From the NCBI RefSeq assembly GCF_002412165.1, contig NZ_NXIA01000025.1, positions 1-36,195 of the forward strand: a DNA stretch of 36,195 nucleotides, in the 5' to 3' direction. Under the pieces are notes generated by a model. The model saw nothing but the letters and a program-made list of their open reading frames with translations, had not been told where the DNA came from and did no database searches. This DNA is from Curtobacterium sp. 'Ferrero'. GTDB lineage: Bacteria; Actinomycetota; Actinomycetes; Actinomycetales; Microbacteriaceae. Positions 16,344-24,526 of the stretch are shown here, one piece after another (the stretch's first letter is position 1; each line of letters starts with the position of its first letter). The translations under genes and the position numbers were made by a program.

Positions 16344-16349
16344 AGCGTA
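16344..16349 (-). promoter_or_regulatory. Leaderless -10 for the aldo/keto reductase gene
   Basis: TACGCT on the minus strand ends seven bases before ATG 16336, with no Shine-Dalgarno sequence. It is one of six such arrangements in the window. Confidence 0.5.
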
Positions 16350-16403
16350 GTCACCGACCGGACTGCGTCCCCAGGCGTGCGGCCCGGGGGTGCGGTGTGC
16401 GGC

Positions 16404-16931
16404 TCAGCCGACGGTCGTGACCCCGCGCCGCAGCACGGTCCGTGCGGCACGCGCCCGTGGCACCGACACCAGGCCGCCCCAGAGCCCGAGACCCGTCCAG
16501 AGCGCGATGAGCACCCAGGTCACGACGGGGCCGTGCTGCTCCCGCATCGACCACGCGATCGCGATCCAGAACGTGGCGAGGACGACCTTCGTCCACCCGG
16601 CGCCCTCCCGGTCGGCCCGGGCCTGCAGGAGCGGGACCCACACCTCGGCCGGCACGTCGGCGGGCACCCGGCCGTCGGCGACCCAACGCTCGACGGAGAC
16701 GACGCGCTCGTACCCGCCGCCGAGCCGCCACGACCGCAGGGTGGTCACCACGCCGACGACCGCACCCGCGATCGCGCCCGGCACCCCGACGACGACGAGC
16801 ATCCCGGTGGTGGCCGGGGTGAAGGACGACGCGACGAGCACCACCAGCACGGCACCGAAAGCCGCGCCGGCGACACCGGCGCCGAGCAGCCGGAGCCGGC
16901 CCGCCTCGTCGAGGATCCCGATGCCGTCCAC
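16404..16931 (-). CDS. Four-helix membrane protein, unknown function
   Basis: A 175-residue protein with hydrophobic helices at about 16-35, 43-64, 114-128 and 136-156. A polar domain between helices 2 and 3 (about 66-112) carries RVPADVPAEVWVPLLQARADRE. I do not recognise the family. I start it at GTG 16931, because TAGCGT lies seven bases upstream, the leaderless arrangement seen at other starts here; the frame remains open far upstream but overlaps the glucokinase gene on the other strand. It lies 67 bp upstream of the aldo/keto reductase on the same strand, which has its own -10. Confidence 0.7.
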   Translation of the reverse strand: MDGIGILDEAGRLRLLGAGVAGAAFGAVLVVLVASSFTPATTGMLVVVGVPGAIAGAVVGVVTTLRSWRLGGGYERVVSVERWVADGRVPADVPAEVWVPLLQARADREGAGWTKVVLATFWIAIAWSMREQHGPVVTWVLIALWTGLGLWGGLVSVPRARAARTVLRRGVTTVG

Positions 16932-16938
16932 GGGGAGG

Positions 16939-16944
16939 ACGCTA
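16939..16944 (-). promoter_or_regulatory. Leaderless -10 for the small membrane protein gene
   Basis: TAGCGT on the minus strand ends seven bases before GTG 16931 and is the main reason for choosing that start. No Shine-Dalgarno sequence is present; the bases between are CCTCCCC. Confidence 0.5.
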
Positions 16945-16962
16945 CTCGCGTCCTCCGACAGG

Positions 16963-17024
16963 ACCGACCGTCGGACGGGAGGCGCGGGGCGGGGCCGGCA
17001 CGCGCCTCCCTTCCGACGGTCGGT
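16963..17024. repeat. Dispersed inverted repeat, copy 1
   Basis: Arms of 24 bp (16963-16986 and 17001-17024, one mismatch) flank a 14-bp loop. The inner core is GGGAGGCGCG / CGCGCCTCCC. It lies in the 327-bp gap between divergently transcribed genes, so it cannot terminate either of them. Related copies are at 18643, 29772 and 32838. Confidence 0.8.
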
Positions 17025-17122
17025 GCGTCCCGACGTCCAGTGCGGACTGACGGGCCGTGGCGGCGTGCGGGCGGAGGGGCGGCGTGCGGGCGGAGGGCGC
17101 CAGCCGCGGTCGGCGGACGGTC

Positions 17123-17196
17123 GGGTCGGCTGCCCGAGCCGACCCCGGTGTCGCGGCGCGTACGGTCGGCGGGGTCGGCACCGACCCCGGTGTCGC
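17123..17196. promoter_or_regulatory. Paired inverted repeats upstream of the ROK kinase
   Basis: GGGTCGGCT-N5-AGCCGACCC (17123-17145) and CGGGGTCGG-CA-CCGACCCCG (17170-17189) share the half-site GGTCGG/CCGACC. A 16-bp direct repeat CCGACCCCGGTGTCGC at 17139-17154 and 17181-17196 links them. TACGGT (17161-17166), a possible -10, lies between. Repeated half-sites around a -10 suggest a regulator-binding region for the kinase gene; the regulator is unknown. Confidence 0.4.
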
Positions 17197-17258
17197 CGGA
17201 CGGCACGGCGTCGCCGGGAGTGCCGGTGGCGCCGCGGAGCAGCAGTGGAGGACCCCGG

Positions 17259-18215
17259 ATGAGCACATCGGACACGACCGTCGTCGGCATCGACGTCGGT
17301 GGGACGAACATCGAGGTCGGTCTCGTCACGGCGGAGCACGACGTGCTCGACCGGGCCAAGGCGTCGACGCCCGAGACCGGCCCGGACGACGTGCTGCAGA
17401 CGATCGTCGACCTCGTCCGCTCGCTCGACGGCTCGCCGGTGGCGGTCGGACTCGGGATCCCCGGGGTCGTGCACGAGGGTCGCGCGCTGACCGTGCCGAA
17501 CCTGGTCGGGTGGACCGAGCCGGTCGACCTCACCACGCCGCTCTCGGACGCGTTCGGCGTCCCGGTGTCGCTCGGCAACGACGCGAACGTCGGGCTCCTC
17601 GGCGAGTGGACCGCCGGGGCGGCGCGGGGCGGGCGGAACGTGCTCGGGCTGTGGATGGGCACCGGTGTCGGCGGCGGCCTGGTCCTCGACGGCCGCCCGT
17701 ACACGGGGTCCCGCGGAGCGGCGGGTGAGATCGGGCACGTGGTCGTGCTGGCCGGAGGCGCCCTGTGCAGTTGCGGCCGACGGGGGTGCGCCGAGGCCTA
17801 CGCCGGGCGGGCATCGATGCGCGGCACGGCCAGGACGATGGCGGACGCCGGACGGGAGACGGCGCTGTTCGACATCCGGGACGCCGAGGAGAAGACCAAG
17901 CTGACCTCGAAGGTGTGGGCGGCGGCGTTGGAGGACGACGACGACCTGGCGACCAAACTGTTCGACACAGCGGTCGACATGCTCGGCGTCGCGCTGGGGT
18001 CGACGATCAACCTCCTCGACCTGGACCGGGTCGTCGTGGGCGGTGGGCTCGCCGAGACGCTCGGGCAGGGCCTCGCGGACCGACTCCGCGGGGCCGCCGA
18101 CCCGTGGATGCTGCGGCCGGACCCGGAGCTCGAGTTCGTCGTCGCCGAACTCGGGGACGACGCCGGGGTCGTCGGCGCCGCCACCCTCGCGCGCTCGGCG
18201 GTCATCGCGCCGTAG
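17259..18215 (+). CDS. ROK-family sugar kinase (glucokinase-like)
   Basis: A 318-residue ROK protein that would phosphorylate glucose or a related sugar with ATP. The phosphate-binding DVGGTN is at 12-17, the catalytic aspartate D108 in LGNDAN, and the ROK zinc site consists of H160 (GEIGHV) with C170, C172 and C177 in the CSCGRRGC motif. No N-terminal helix-turn-helix is present, so it is an enzyme rather than a NagC-type repressor. Start ATG 17259 has GGAGGA seven bases upstream. It follows a region of repeated inverted half-sites that may be an operator. Glucokinase is likely, but allose, mannose or N-acetylglucosamine kinases share these motifs. Confidence 0.88.
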   Translation: MSTSDTTVVGIDVGGTNIEVGLVTAEHDVLDRAKASTPETGPDDVLQTIVDLVRSLDGSPVAVGLGIPGVVHEGRALTVPNLVGWTEPVDLTTPLSDAFGVPVSLGNDANVGLLGEWTAGAARGGRNVLGLWMGTGVGGGLVLDGRPYTGSRGAAGEIGHVVVLAGGALCSCGRRGCAEAYAGRASMRGTARTMADAGRETALFDIRDAEEKTKLTSKVWAAALEDDDDLATKLFDTAVDMLGVALGSTINLLDLDRVVVGGGLAETLGQGLADRLRGAADPWMLRPDPELEFVVAELGDDAGVVGAATLARSAVIAP

Positions 18216-18260
18216 CCGTCGGCCGGGAACCGCCACCCGGCCCGTCCACCCCCACCGTAT

Positions 18261-18276
18261 TCGAACACGTGTTCGA
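18261..18276. promoter_or_regulatory. SOS box (LexA operator)
   Basis: TCGAAC-ACGT-GTTCGA matches the actinobacterial/mycobacterial LexA box TCGAAC-N4-GTTCGA in every defined position and extends to a 20-bp perfect palindrome (18259-18278). It lies 37 bp before the start of the small gene at 18298 and 45 bp after the ROK kinase stop, so the small gene is the only sensible target. Confidence 0.85.
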
Positions 18277-18297
18277 ATCCGTGCGAGCATGGAGGGC

Positions 18298-18600
18298 ATG
18301 GGACAGAACCGCAGGTACGGCACCGACGTCTCCCGAGCGGCCGTCAACGAGTTCCTGACCCGGCCGTACCCGGTCACGCTCACGCGTGAGGAGATCGGCC
18401 CCGAGCCCGTCGTCACCGTGGCGGGCGGCGAGACCGTCGACGTGTGGCTGCGGTTCGTCGAGGTGCGCGTGCAGGAACGCGCGGTCGTCGTCGCGTACAC
18501 CGACCGCGCCGTGCAGGTCGAGGTCGCCCGCCGCGACGGCTCCCGCTACCGCGTGTGGGTGTGGCAGGGGGCGGTGACCACGCGCGGACGCGCGCGGTAG
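18298..18600 (+). CDS. Small SOS-controlled protein, unknown function
   Basis: A 100-residue basic protein opening MGQNRRYGTDVSR. It has an RPYPVTLTREE segment near 21-31 and a beta-rich second half (about 37-95) ending in a Thr/Arg/Gly tail. I do not recognise a domain, although small proteins with an MGxNRRY start are common in Microbacteriaceae. I start at ATG 18298 because of that N-terminus; ATG 18289 is in frame three codons earlier, and GGAGGG lies too close to 18298 to be a good binding site. The perfect LexA box 21-36 bp upstream predicts induction by DNA damage. It stands alone between the ROK kinase and a palindromic repeat. A DNA-repair or stress role is inference from the operator only. 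Confidence 0.75.
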   Translation: MGQNRRYGTDVSRAAVNEFLTRPYPVTLTREEIGPEPVVTVAGGETVDVWLRFVEVRVQERAVVVAYTDRAVQVEVARRDGSRYRVWVWQGAVTTRGRAR

Positions 18601-18642
18601 CAGCGACGCAGCGCGGGGCGCGCGAGCGCGCCGTCGGGTGGC

Positions 18643-18684
18643 GGACGGGAGGCCCGGGGCGGGCCCGCCACGCGCCTCCCGTCC
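18643..18684. repeat. Dispersed inverted repeat, copy 2
   Basis: GGACGGGAGGCCCG (18643-18656) and CGCGCCTCCCGTCC (18671-18684) pair with one mismatch across a 14-bp loop that itself can fold (GGCGGG/CCCGCC-like). It lies 43 bp after the small SOS gene and before the wall-polymer operon, so at this site it could act as a terminator. Confidence 0.78.
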
Positions 18685-18767
18685 AGCGCGGTGTGCGCAG
18701 ACCGGAGGTCGCTGGGCGGAATCTTGGAGCGCACCTCCGACGCTCCCAGCATGGGAACAACCGGACC

Positions 18768-21278
18768 GTGGTCGCCGTGCCGTCCGTCGTGAGGCACCTC
18801 CGGCGCGTCGGACGCGCCGCTCGGGCCGAGGTGGGCGCCTTCTGGCGATCCCGCCCGGTCGACGCCGACCTGGTGCTGTACGAGTCCTTCGCCGGGAACG
18901 GCGCTGCCGGCAACCCCGAGGCGATCTGGCGGGAGCTGCTCGCCGCCGACGACCAGCAGCACCTCCGGCACGTGTGGGCGCTCGACGCCGCCGCGCTGCG
19001 GACCGTCGGACCGGTGCTGCGTCGCGCCCGGGGCACGACCGTGGTCCTCCGCGGGTCGAACGCCTACCAGCGAGCGCTCGCCACCGCCGGCACGCTCGTC
19101 AACAACGCCACGTTCCCGCCCTCGTTCTCCCGCCGACCGGAGCAGCGCTACCTCAACACCTGGCACGGGACACCCCTGAAGCGGATGGGGTTCGACGAGC
19201 CCGACGGCGCCACCGCCTCCGCGAACACGGTGCGGAACCTCCTCGCAGCGACCCACCTGCTGTCCCAGAGCCCCTGGATGACCGAGACGATGTACCGGCG
19301 CGCCTACCGGCTCGGCGGGCTCGCGACGGCCGAGGTCCTCGAGGTCGGCTACCCGCGGGTCGACCGGCAGACCGGCGTCGACGACGCGCGGCTCCGACGC
19401 CACCTGCGGGACTCCGGCGTCCGGATCGGCACCGAGCCGATCGTCCTGTACGCACCGACCTGGCGCGGCGACCGCTTCGCGGACCCCGAGGACCGCTCCG
19501 CTCCCATGGCCGACCTCGTCGACGACGTGGAGGCCGCCCTGCGACGCCGGGGGATCGCCGCCACCGTCCTCGTCAAGCCCCACCAGGTCGTCGCCCGGGC
19601 CGCGCGCCGTGAACCACGGCTCGACGGACGGCTCGTCCCCGAGGACGTCCCCGTGAACGTCCTGCTCGGCGGGGCGGCGGTCCTCGTGTCGGACTACTCG
19701 TCGATCATCGTCGACTGGCTGGCGACCGGGAAGCCCGTGGTCCTGGAGGCCGATCCGGACCACGGGTACGAGGACACCCGCGGCCTGTACCTGTCCGACG
19801 GGTGGCCGGGTCCCCGCTGCACCACCGCTGCCGAGACGGCGGAGGCGGTCGCACAGGCGCTCGACGGGGGCATCCCGACTGCGCACCGTGACGCGTACGC
19901 GGCCATGCGAGCCCGCCTGGTGCCGGACGACGACGGGCACGCGGCCCGGCGGGTGGTCGACGTGCTCTTCCGCGACGGCGTCCCCGACCGCGGCCGCGTC
20001 CGGACCCTCACCGGCGACGGCCGGCCCTCCGTCCTGCTGCACCTCGGTGCGCTGCGGTCGAACGGGATCACCACCGCAGCCGTGAACCTCCTGCCCCTGC
20101 TCGTGGACGCGGGCCTGGACGTGACCGTGACGTACGACCAGGCGGTCCGGGGCGCCGGCGTCGTGAACCGCGCCCGGATCGACCCGCGCGTCCGCCAGCT
20201 GCAGCGTGTCGGTGGGATGAACGGCTCGAAGGCGCTCCACCTCGGCAGACGTGTAGCCGAGCACCGGGCGCAGGCCCGTGCGCACACGGACTCCCCGCGG
20301 CTCCGCGGACTCTGGGACGAGGAGTGGCGCCGCTGCTTCGGCGGGGCCCACTTCGACGCGGTCGTGGACTTCAGCGGCTACTCGCCGTTCTGGGCCGAGC
20401 TCCTCCTGCACGCGCCGGGCCCGGTCCGACGGTCCATCTGGTTGCACAACGAGATGGCCGCCGAGGTCGACCGCGAGGTCGACGGCAAACCGCGCATGCG
20501 TCGTTCGCTCCGCTTCGTCTTCGGGCTGTACCCGCAGTACGACCGGGCGGTGTCGGTGTCGGAGACGCTCGCGGTCCACAACGCCCGCTCCCTCGCGGAG
20601 TACGGGTCCGCGACGCACGTCGCCGTCCCGAACGCGGTCGCCGCCGACCGGGTCCGCGCCGCCGCGACCGCACCGGTCCCGCCGTCGCCGTGGCGGGCGT
20701 CGCTGGTCGACCGTGTCGACGGGACCACCTGGTTCGTCGCCGTCGGGCGGCTGTCACCGGAGAAGAACCACGCGCGGCTCCTGCGCGCCTTCGCGGTCGT
20801 GCACGGCGAGGCCCCGCGGACCCGACTGCTCGTCGTCGGCGGCGGGTTCCTGCTGCCGACGCTGCGCGCCCTCGCGGTCGACCTCGGCATCGCCGACGTC
20901 GTGGTGTTCACCGACGCGGTCGACGACGCCGCCCCGCTCGTGGCGGCCGCCGACTGCCTCGTGGTGTCCAGTGACCACGAGGGACAGCCGATGGTGATCC
21001 TCGAGGCCGCTGCGCTCGGCAAGCCCGTCGTCACGACCGCGTTCGCGTCCGTGGCCGACGCCCTCCCCGGTGGCGGAGCCCACGTCGTCCCGGTGACCGA
21101 CGCCGGCCTCGTCTCCGGGATGCGTGCCTTCCTGGACGGACGGGTGGCCGCACCGACCGTCGACGTCGTCGCGTACGATGCCGACGTCGTGCAGACGTTC
21201 ATCCGTACGGTCCTCCCCGGCCGCACCGAGGGGCGCCGACCGGCGCTGCCCGGCACGGGTGGACAGGAGGCGGCATGA
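18768..21278 (+). CDS. TagF-like glycerophosphotransferase fused to a GT4 glycosyltransferase
   Basis: An 836-residue two-domain enzyme for a wall glycopolymer. Residues 30-430 form a CDP-glycerol/CDP-ribitol phosphotransferase of the TagB/TagF type, with TWHGTPLK (131-138), LYAPTWRG (227-234) and SDYSSI (308-313). Residues about 440-830 form a GT-B family 4 glycosyltransferase, with GGSNGI-like start (LGALRSNGIT), AVGRLSPEKNH and the donor-binding SSDHEGQPMVILEAAALGKP (E-x7-E). Both domains appear complete, so one protein could add both polyol-phosphate and sugar. GTG 18768 is chosen because it gives the same N-terminal length as the paralogue that follows: EV falls at residues 21-22 in both. 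Its stop overlaps the next start (ATGA). Confidence 0.85.
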   Translation: MVAVPSVVRHLRRVGRAARAEVGAFWRSRPVDADLVLYESFAGNGAAGNPEAIWRELLAADDQQHLRHVWALDAAALRTVGPVLRRARGTTVVLRGSNAYQRALATAGTLVNNATFPPSFSRRPEQRYLNTWHGTPLKRMGFDEPDGATASANTVRNLLAATHLLSQSPWMTETMYRRAYRLGGLATAEVLEVGYPRVDRQTGVDDARLRRHLRDSGVRIGTEPIVLYAPTWRGDRFADPEDRSAPMADLVDDVEAALRRRGIAATVLVKPHQVVARAARREPRLDGRLVPEDVPVNVLLGGAAVLVSDYSSIIVDWLATGKPVVLEADPDHGYEDTRGLYLSDGWPGPRCTTAAETAEAVAQALDGGIPTAHRDAYAAMRARLVPDDDGHAARRVVDVLFRDGVPDRGRVRTLTGDGRPSVLLHLGALRSNGITTAAVNLLPLLVDAGLDVTVTYDQAVRGAGVVNRARIDPRVRQLQRVGGMNGSKALHLGRRVAEHRAQARAHTDSPRLRGLWDEEWRRCFGGAHFDAVVDFSGYSPFWAELLLHAPGPVRRSIWLHNEMAAEVDREVDGKPRMRRSLRFVFGLYPQYDRAVSVSETLAVHNARSLAEYGSATHVAVPNAVAADRVRAAATAPVPPSPWRASLVDRVDGTTWFVAVGRLSPEKNHARLLRAFAVVHGEAPRTRLLVVGGGFLLPTLRALAVDLGIADVVVFTDAVDDAAPLVAAADCLVVSSDHEGQPMVILEAAALGKPVVTTAFASVADALPGGGAHVVPVTDAGLVSGMRAFLDGRVAAPTVDVVAYDADVVQTFIRTVLPGRTEGRRPALPGTGGQEAA

Positions 21279-22951
21279 CCCTCCGGTCCCGTGCCGGCCT
21301 GCTCCGGCGTCGCCTGTCCCGCCGGTGGGCCGCAGAGGTCCGTGCCTACTGGTCGGCCCGCCCCGTCGACCCCGACGTCGTGCTGTACGAGTCGTTCAAC
21401 GGCAACGGGGTGCTCGACAGCCCGGAGGCGGTCTTCCGCGCCCTGCTCGACGATCCACGACACGCCACGATGCGGCACGTGTGGTCGCTGTCCGACGAGA
21501 ACGACAACCGTGCGGTCCGCGCCGAGTTCGCCGGGCACCCCCGCGTGCGGTTCGTCGCACCCGGCTCCGCCGCCTACCTCCGCGCCCAGACGACGTCCGG
21601 CTGGCTGATCAGCAACGCCACCTTCGACCGCCAGTTCGACAAACGCCCCGGTCAGACGTACGTCAACACCTGGCACGGCACACCGCTCAAGCACATGGGG
21701 TTCGACATCGGCGACCCGGCGTCACGCGTCGCGAACGTCCTGCGGAACTTCCTGCACGCCGACGTCCTCGTGTCGCCGAACCGCCACACGACCGAGGTGC
21801 TCTACCGGCGCGCCCACCGACTGGACGGCGCGTTCGCCCGGCCCGTCCTCGAGACCGGGCTCCCGCGCATCGACCGGCAGTTCCTCGGGGACGCCGGGCG
21901 GTCCGGAGTCCGCGCGGAACTCGACCGGCGCGGCCTGGACGTGGGCGACCGACGCATCGTGCTCTGGGCCCCGACCTGGCGCGGCACGTCCTTCGTGCAC
22001 CCGCGGGACGACGCCGACGAGCTCCTCGCCCGACTCGCAGCGATCCGCCGCCACGTCGACGAGGACCGGTACGTCGTCCTGCTGAAGACGCACCAGGTCG
22101 TCCACCGGGCGGCCGCCGCCCGTCCGGCCGCCCGGGGCGTGCTGGTGCCGAACGACCTGCCCACCAACGTGCTGCTCGGCGTCACGGACGTCCTCGTCAC
22201 CGACTACTCGAGCATCTTCTTCGACTTCCTCGCCCTCCGCCGACCGGTCGTCTTCGCCGTCCCCGACCTCGACGAGTACGCCGACGAACGCGGCCTCTCC
22301 ATCCCGACCGCGGACTGGCCCGGCGTCCTCGTGACCACGCCGGAGCAGGTCGCCGCCGAGGTGCAGCGCACGGCCGTCCCGGACGACGTCGCCGCCCGGG
22401 CCGACCGCATGCGCGCCGCCGTGAACCCGCACGACGACGGCCTCGCCACCGAGCGACTCGTCGACGAGGTCTTCCACGGACGGGACCGCCCCCGCGGAGC
22501 ACCCACGGTCCCGTCCGTCCTCGTCGTCCTGCCCGCGGCACCCGGACCGGACCTGGTCGCCGCCGTCGTCGCGGGACTGTCCTCGATCGACCTCGACGAC
22601 GTCGACGTCTCGGTCCTGCTCTCCGACGCCCGGTCCGCGTGGTACCTCACGGCCCAGCGCACGCTCGACCGACGCGTCCGACAGATCGTCCGCCAGGGGA
22701 CCCGGAACGGATCCGCACTGCCCCGGTGGGCTCGGCGGATCATCCGGACGACCGCTCCGTCGAACCGTGCCGAGTGGCACCGGATCCTCGGCGGGACGAC
22801 CGTCGACGTCGTCGTCGACGCGACCGACGGAGCACCGTTCTGGGGTGACCTCGCAGCCGCGGCACCGGGCCGGACACGCCTGCGCTGGAGCGGCGACGAC
22901 GACGCAGCCCGCATCGAGCGGGCCATCGCGCTCGTCCGGGACGCCCGGTGA
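21275..22951 (+). CDS. TagF-like phosphotransferase with truncated GT-B remnant
   Basis: A 558-residue paralogue of the preceding protein. The TagF-type domain (about 30-410) is complete, with TWHGTPLK (132-139), WAPTWRGTSF and TDYSSIFFDF. The C-terminal 150 residues align with the N-terminal half of the neighbour's GT4 domain: NGSA, then EWHRILGG and VVVDATDGAPFW here match NGSK, EWRRCFGG and VVDFSGYSPFW there. The protein ends where the donor-binding half should begin, so the GT unit is a remnant and unlikely to transfer sugar. The arrangement looks like tandem duplication followed by loss. The start ATG 21275 overlaps the previous stop, and the stop overlaps the next start. A teichoic-acid-like polymer role is likely. 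Confidence 0.85.
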   Translation: MTLRSRAGLLRRRLSRRWAAEVRAYWSARPVDPDVVLYESFNGNGVLDSPEAVFRALLDDPRHATMRHVWSLSDENDNRAVRAEFAGHPRVRFVAPGSAAYLRAQTTSGWLISNATFDRQFDKRPGQTYVNTWHGTPLKHMGFDIGDPASRVANVLRNFLHADVLVSPNRHTTEVLYRRAHRLDGAFARPVLETGLPRIDRQFLGDAGRSGVRAELDRRGLDVGDRRIVLWAPTWRGTSFVHPRDDADELLARLAAIRRHVDEDRYVVLLKTHQVVHRAAAARPAARGVLVPNDLPTNVLLGVTDVLVTDYSSIFFDFLALRRPVVFAVPDLDEYADERGLSIPTADWPGVLVTTPEQVAAEVQRTAVPDDVAARADRMRAAVNPHDDGLATERLVDEVFHGRDRPRGAPTVPSVLVVLPAAPGPDLVAAVVAGLSSIDLDDVDVSVLLSDARSAWYLTAQRTLDRRVRQIVRQGTRNGSALPRWARRIIRTTAPSNRAEWHRILGGTTVDVVVDATDGAPFWGDLAAAAPGRTRLRWSGDDDAARIERAIALVRDAR

Positions 22952-24507
22952 GCCCGACCGGCCGTCCGTCCGTGCGATGGCGCCTGCCGACCCTGCTCGG
23001 CCTCCTCGGCACCCTCGTCGCCGCGACCGGCTCGTGGATCCCCTCACTGTGGGGCGACGAGGGCACCAGCGTCCTGTCAGCCCAGCGCTCCTGGCCGAGC
23101 CTGCTCCGCATGGTCCAGCACGTCGACGCCGTCCACGCCGTGTACTACGCGGCCCTGCACCTCTGGGTGGACTGCTTCGGAGCCTCCCCCTCCTCGGTGC
23201 GGTTCCCGTCCGCGATCGCAGCCGGAGCCGCCACCGCCGCCGTTGTGGTGCTCGTCCGCGAGCTCGCCGACGCCCGCCTCGCGCTCCTCGCCGGCGTGCT
23301 CTGCTGCACCCTCCCGCGCATCACCTACGCCGGCGAGGAGGCCCGTTCGTACGCGGCGAGCGCCGCGCTCGCCGGGTGGACGCTCTGGGTGCTCGTGCGA
23401 CTGGTCACCGGCAGGTCGCACGGACGGCGGTGGTGGGTGGCGTACGCCGCGCTCGTGACCGTCTCCGTGTGGCTGTTCCTCTTCTCCGCGCTCCTGATCG
23501 CCGTCCACCTGGTGGTCGTGGTGGCGGCGCGCCCCGGTCGGCGGTTCGCGACGCGGTGGGCGGCCACGGTCGCCGTCGTGCTCGTCCTGGTGGCACCGAT
23601 CGCGGTCGCGGGTGCCGCGGAGCGGGGACAGATCGCGTTCCTGGCGCACCGGACGACCGTCACGTTCCGGTCGGTGACGGTCGGGCTGTGGTTCTCGGAC
23701 ACGTGGTACGCGGTGGTGGCGTGGGGGCTCGTGGTCGTCGCGGTCGCCGTGGCCGTCGCGCGGTGGCGATCCCGCCCGCGCGACGCCGGACGTCCCGTCG
23801 CCGGACGTCCCGACGGCGGCCGCGTGGACACGGGCGCCGGTACCCGGACCCTCCCCTCGGTGTCGCTGACGGTCCTCGCGGCCGCGTGGCTGCTGGTGCC
23901 GCTCGTGCTCCTGTTGGCCGCCGACGCGGTCCACCCCGTGTTCTCCGGGCGGTACCTGACCTCGTCCGCCCCCGCCGCGGCCGTCCTGATGGCGCTCGGC
24001 ATCCGCCACCTCGGGGCGGCGGCGCGTCGACCGGCCGCGACGGCGGTGGTCGGCGCGGTCCTCGTGACGGCGCTCGCCGCCCCGGTGTGGGCGCAGCAGC
24101 GGGGGCCCTACGCCAAGAACGACAGCGACTGGGCGGTCATCAGCGCGACGGTCGGTGCGCACGCCCGCCCGGGCGACGCGATCGTGTTCGACGAGGGGAC
24201 CCGGCCGTCGCGCGACCCGCGGCTGGCGCTGCACACCTACCCGGAGGGGTTCCGTGCGGTGCGGGACGTGACCCTCGAGACGCCGTACCAGGAGCGGGAC
24301 ACCTGGCGTGACGCGGCCTGGACCCCCGCGGAGGCCGCGGCGCGGGGACGGTTCTCCGGCGTCACCCGGGTGTGGCTCGTCGAGTACGCGATCGACGGTC
24401 GCGCGGACCGGTACGGTGGGGCGGACCTGGAGCGGCTCGGGTTCCACGCGGTCCGGGTGTTCCGGGGACACCGCAGCACGATCACCGGGTACGAGCGCGC
24501 CGGCTGA
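22948..24507 (+). CDS. GT-C membrane glycosyltransferase
   Basis: A 519-residue polytopic protein of the lipid-linked glycosyltransferase (GT-C) type. After a short N-terminus and one hydrophobic helix, SLWGDEGTS places the D-E catalytic pair in the first outward loop (residues 36-37). About ten further hydrophobic segments run to near residue 380, and a soluble outward C-terminal domain follows (about 380-519). This suggests transfer from a polyprenyl-phosphate sugar on the outer membrane face. A mannosyl donor would fit the polyprenol-phosphate mannose synthase at the right edge, but that is inference. It starts at GTG 22948, overlapping the upstream stop, and closes the three-gene wall-polymer operon. 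Its stop is 19 bp from the convergent phosphoesterase stop. Confidence 0.82.
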   Translation: MSPTGRPSVRWRLPTLLGLLGTLVAATGSWIPSLWGDEGTSVLSAQRSWPSLLRMVQHVDAVHAVYYAALHLWVDCFGASPSSVRFPSAIAAGAATAAVVVLVRELADARLALLAGVLCCTLPRITYAGEEARSYAASAALAGWTLWVLVRLVTGRSHGRRWWVAYAALVTVSVWLFLFSALLIAVHLVVVVAARPGRRFATRWAATVAVVLVLVAPIAVAGAAERGQIAFLAHRTTVTFRSVTVGLWFSDTWYAVVAWGLVVVAVAVAVARWRSRPRDAGRPVAGRPDGGRVDTGAGTRTLPSVSLTVLAAAWLLVPLVLLLAADAVHPVFSGRYLTSSAPAAAVLMALGIRHLGAAARRPAATAVVGAVLVTALAAPVWAQQRGPYAKNDSDWAVISATVGAHARPGDAIVFDEGTRPSRDPRLALHTYPEGFRAVRDVTLETPYQERDTWRDAAWTPAEAAARGRFSGVTRVWLVEYAIDGRADRYGGADLERLGFHAVRVFRGHRSTITGYERAG

Positions 24508-24526
24508 CCTCGGCGCCGCCACCGGG

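Noticed and set aside
14757..16931. Aldo/keto reductase and lipoprotein as part of the amino acid:carrier cassette
   Set aside because: A strong hairpin at 14722-14748 and a separate leaderless promoter before the transferase separate them.
16404..18500. A very long minus-strand open frame (698 codons) covering the ROK kinase and beyond
   Set aside because: Only the part from GTG 16931 has membrane-protein character and a promoter; the rest is antisense to the kinase, caused by high GC content.
18751..18792. A 13-codon ORF (ATG 18751 to TGA 18792) that could be a leader peptide for the TagF-GT4 gene
   Set aside because: No clear binding site, and the gene start at 18768 is better supported by equal N-terminal length with the paralogue; the stop overlapping GTG 18789 is probably chance.
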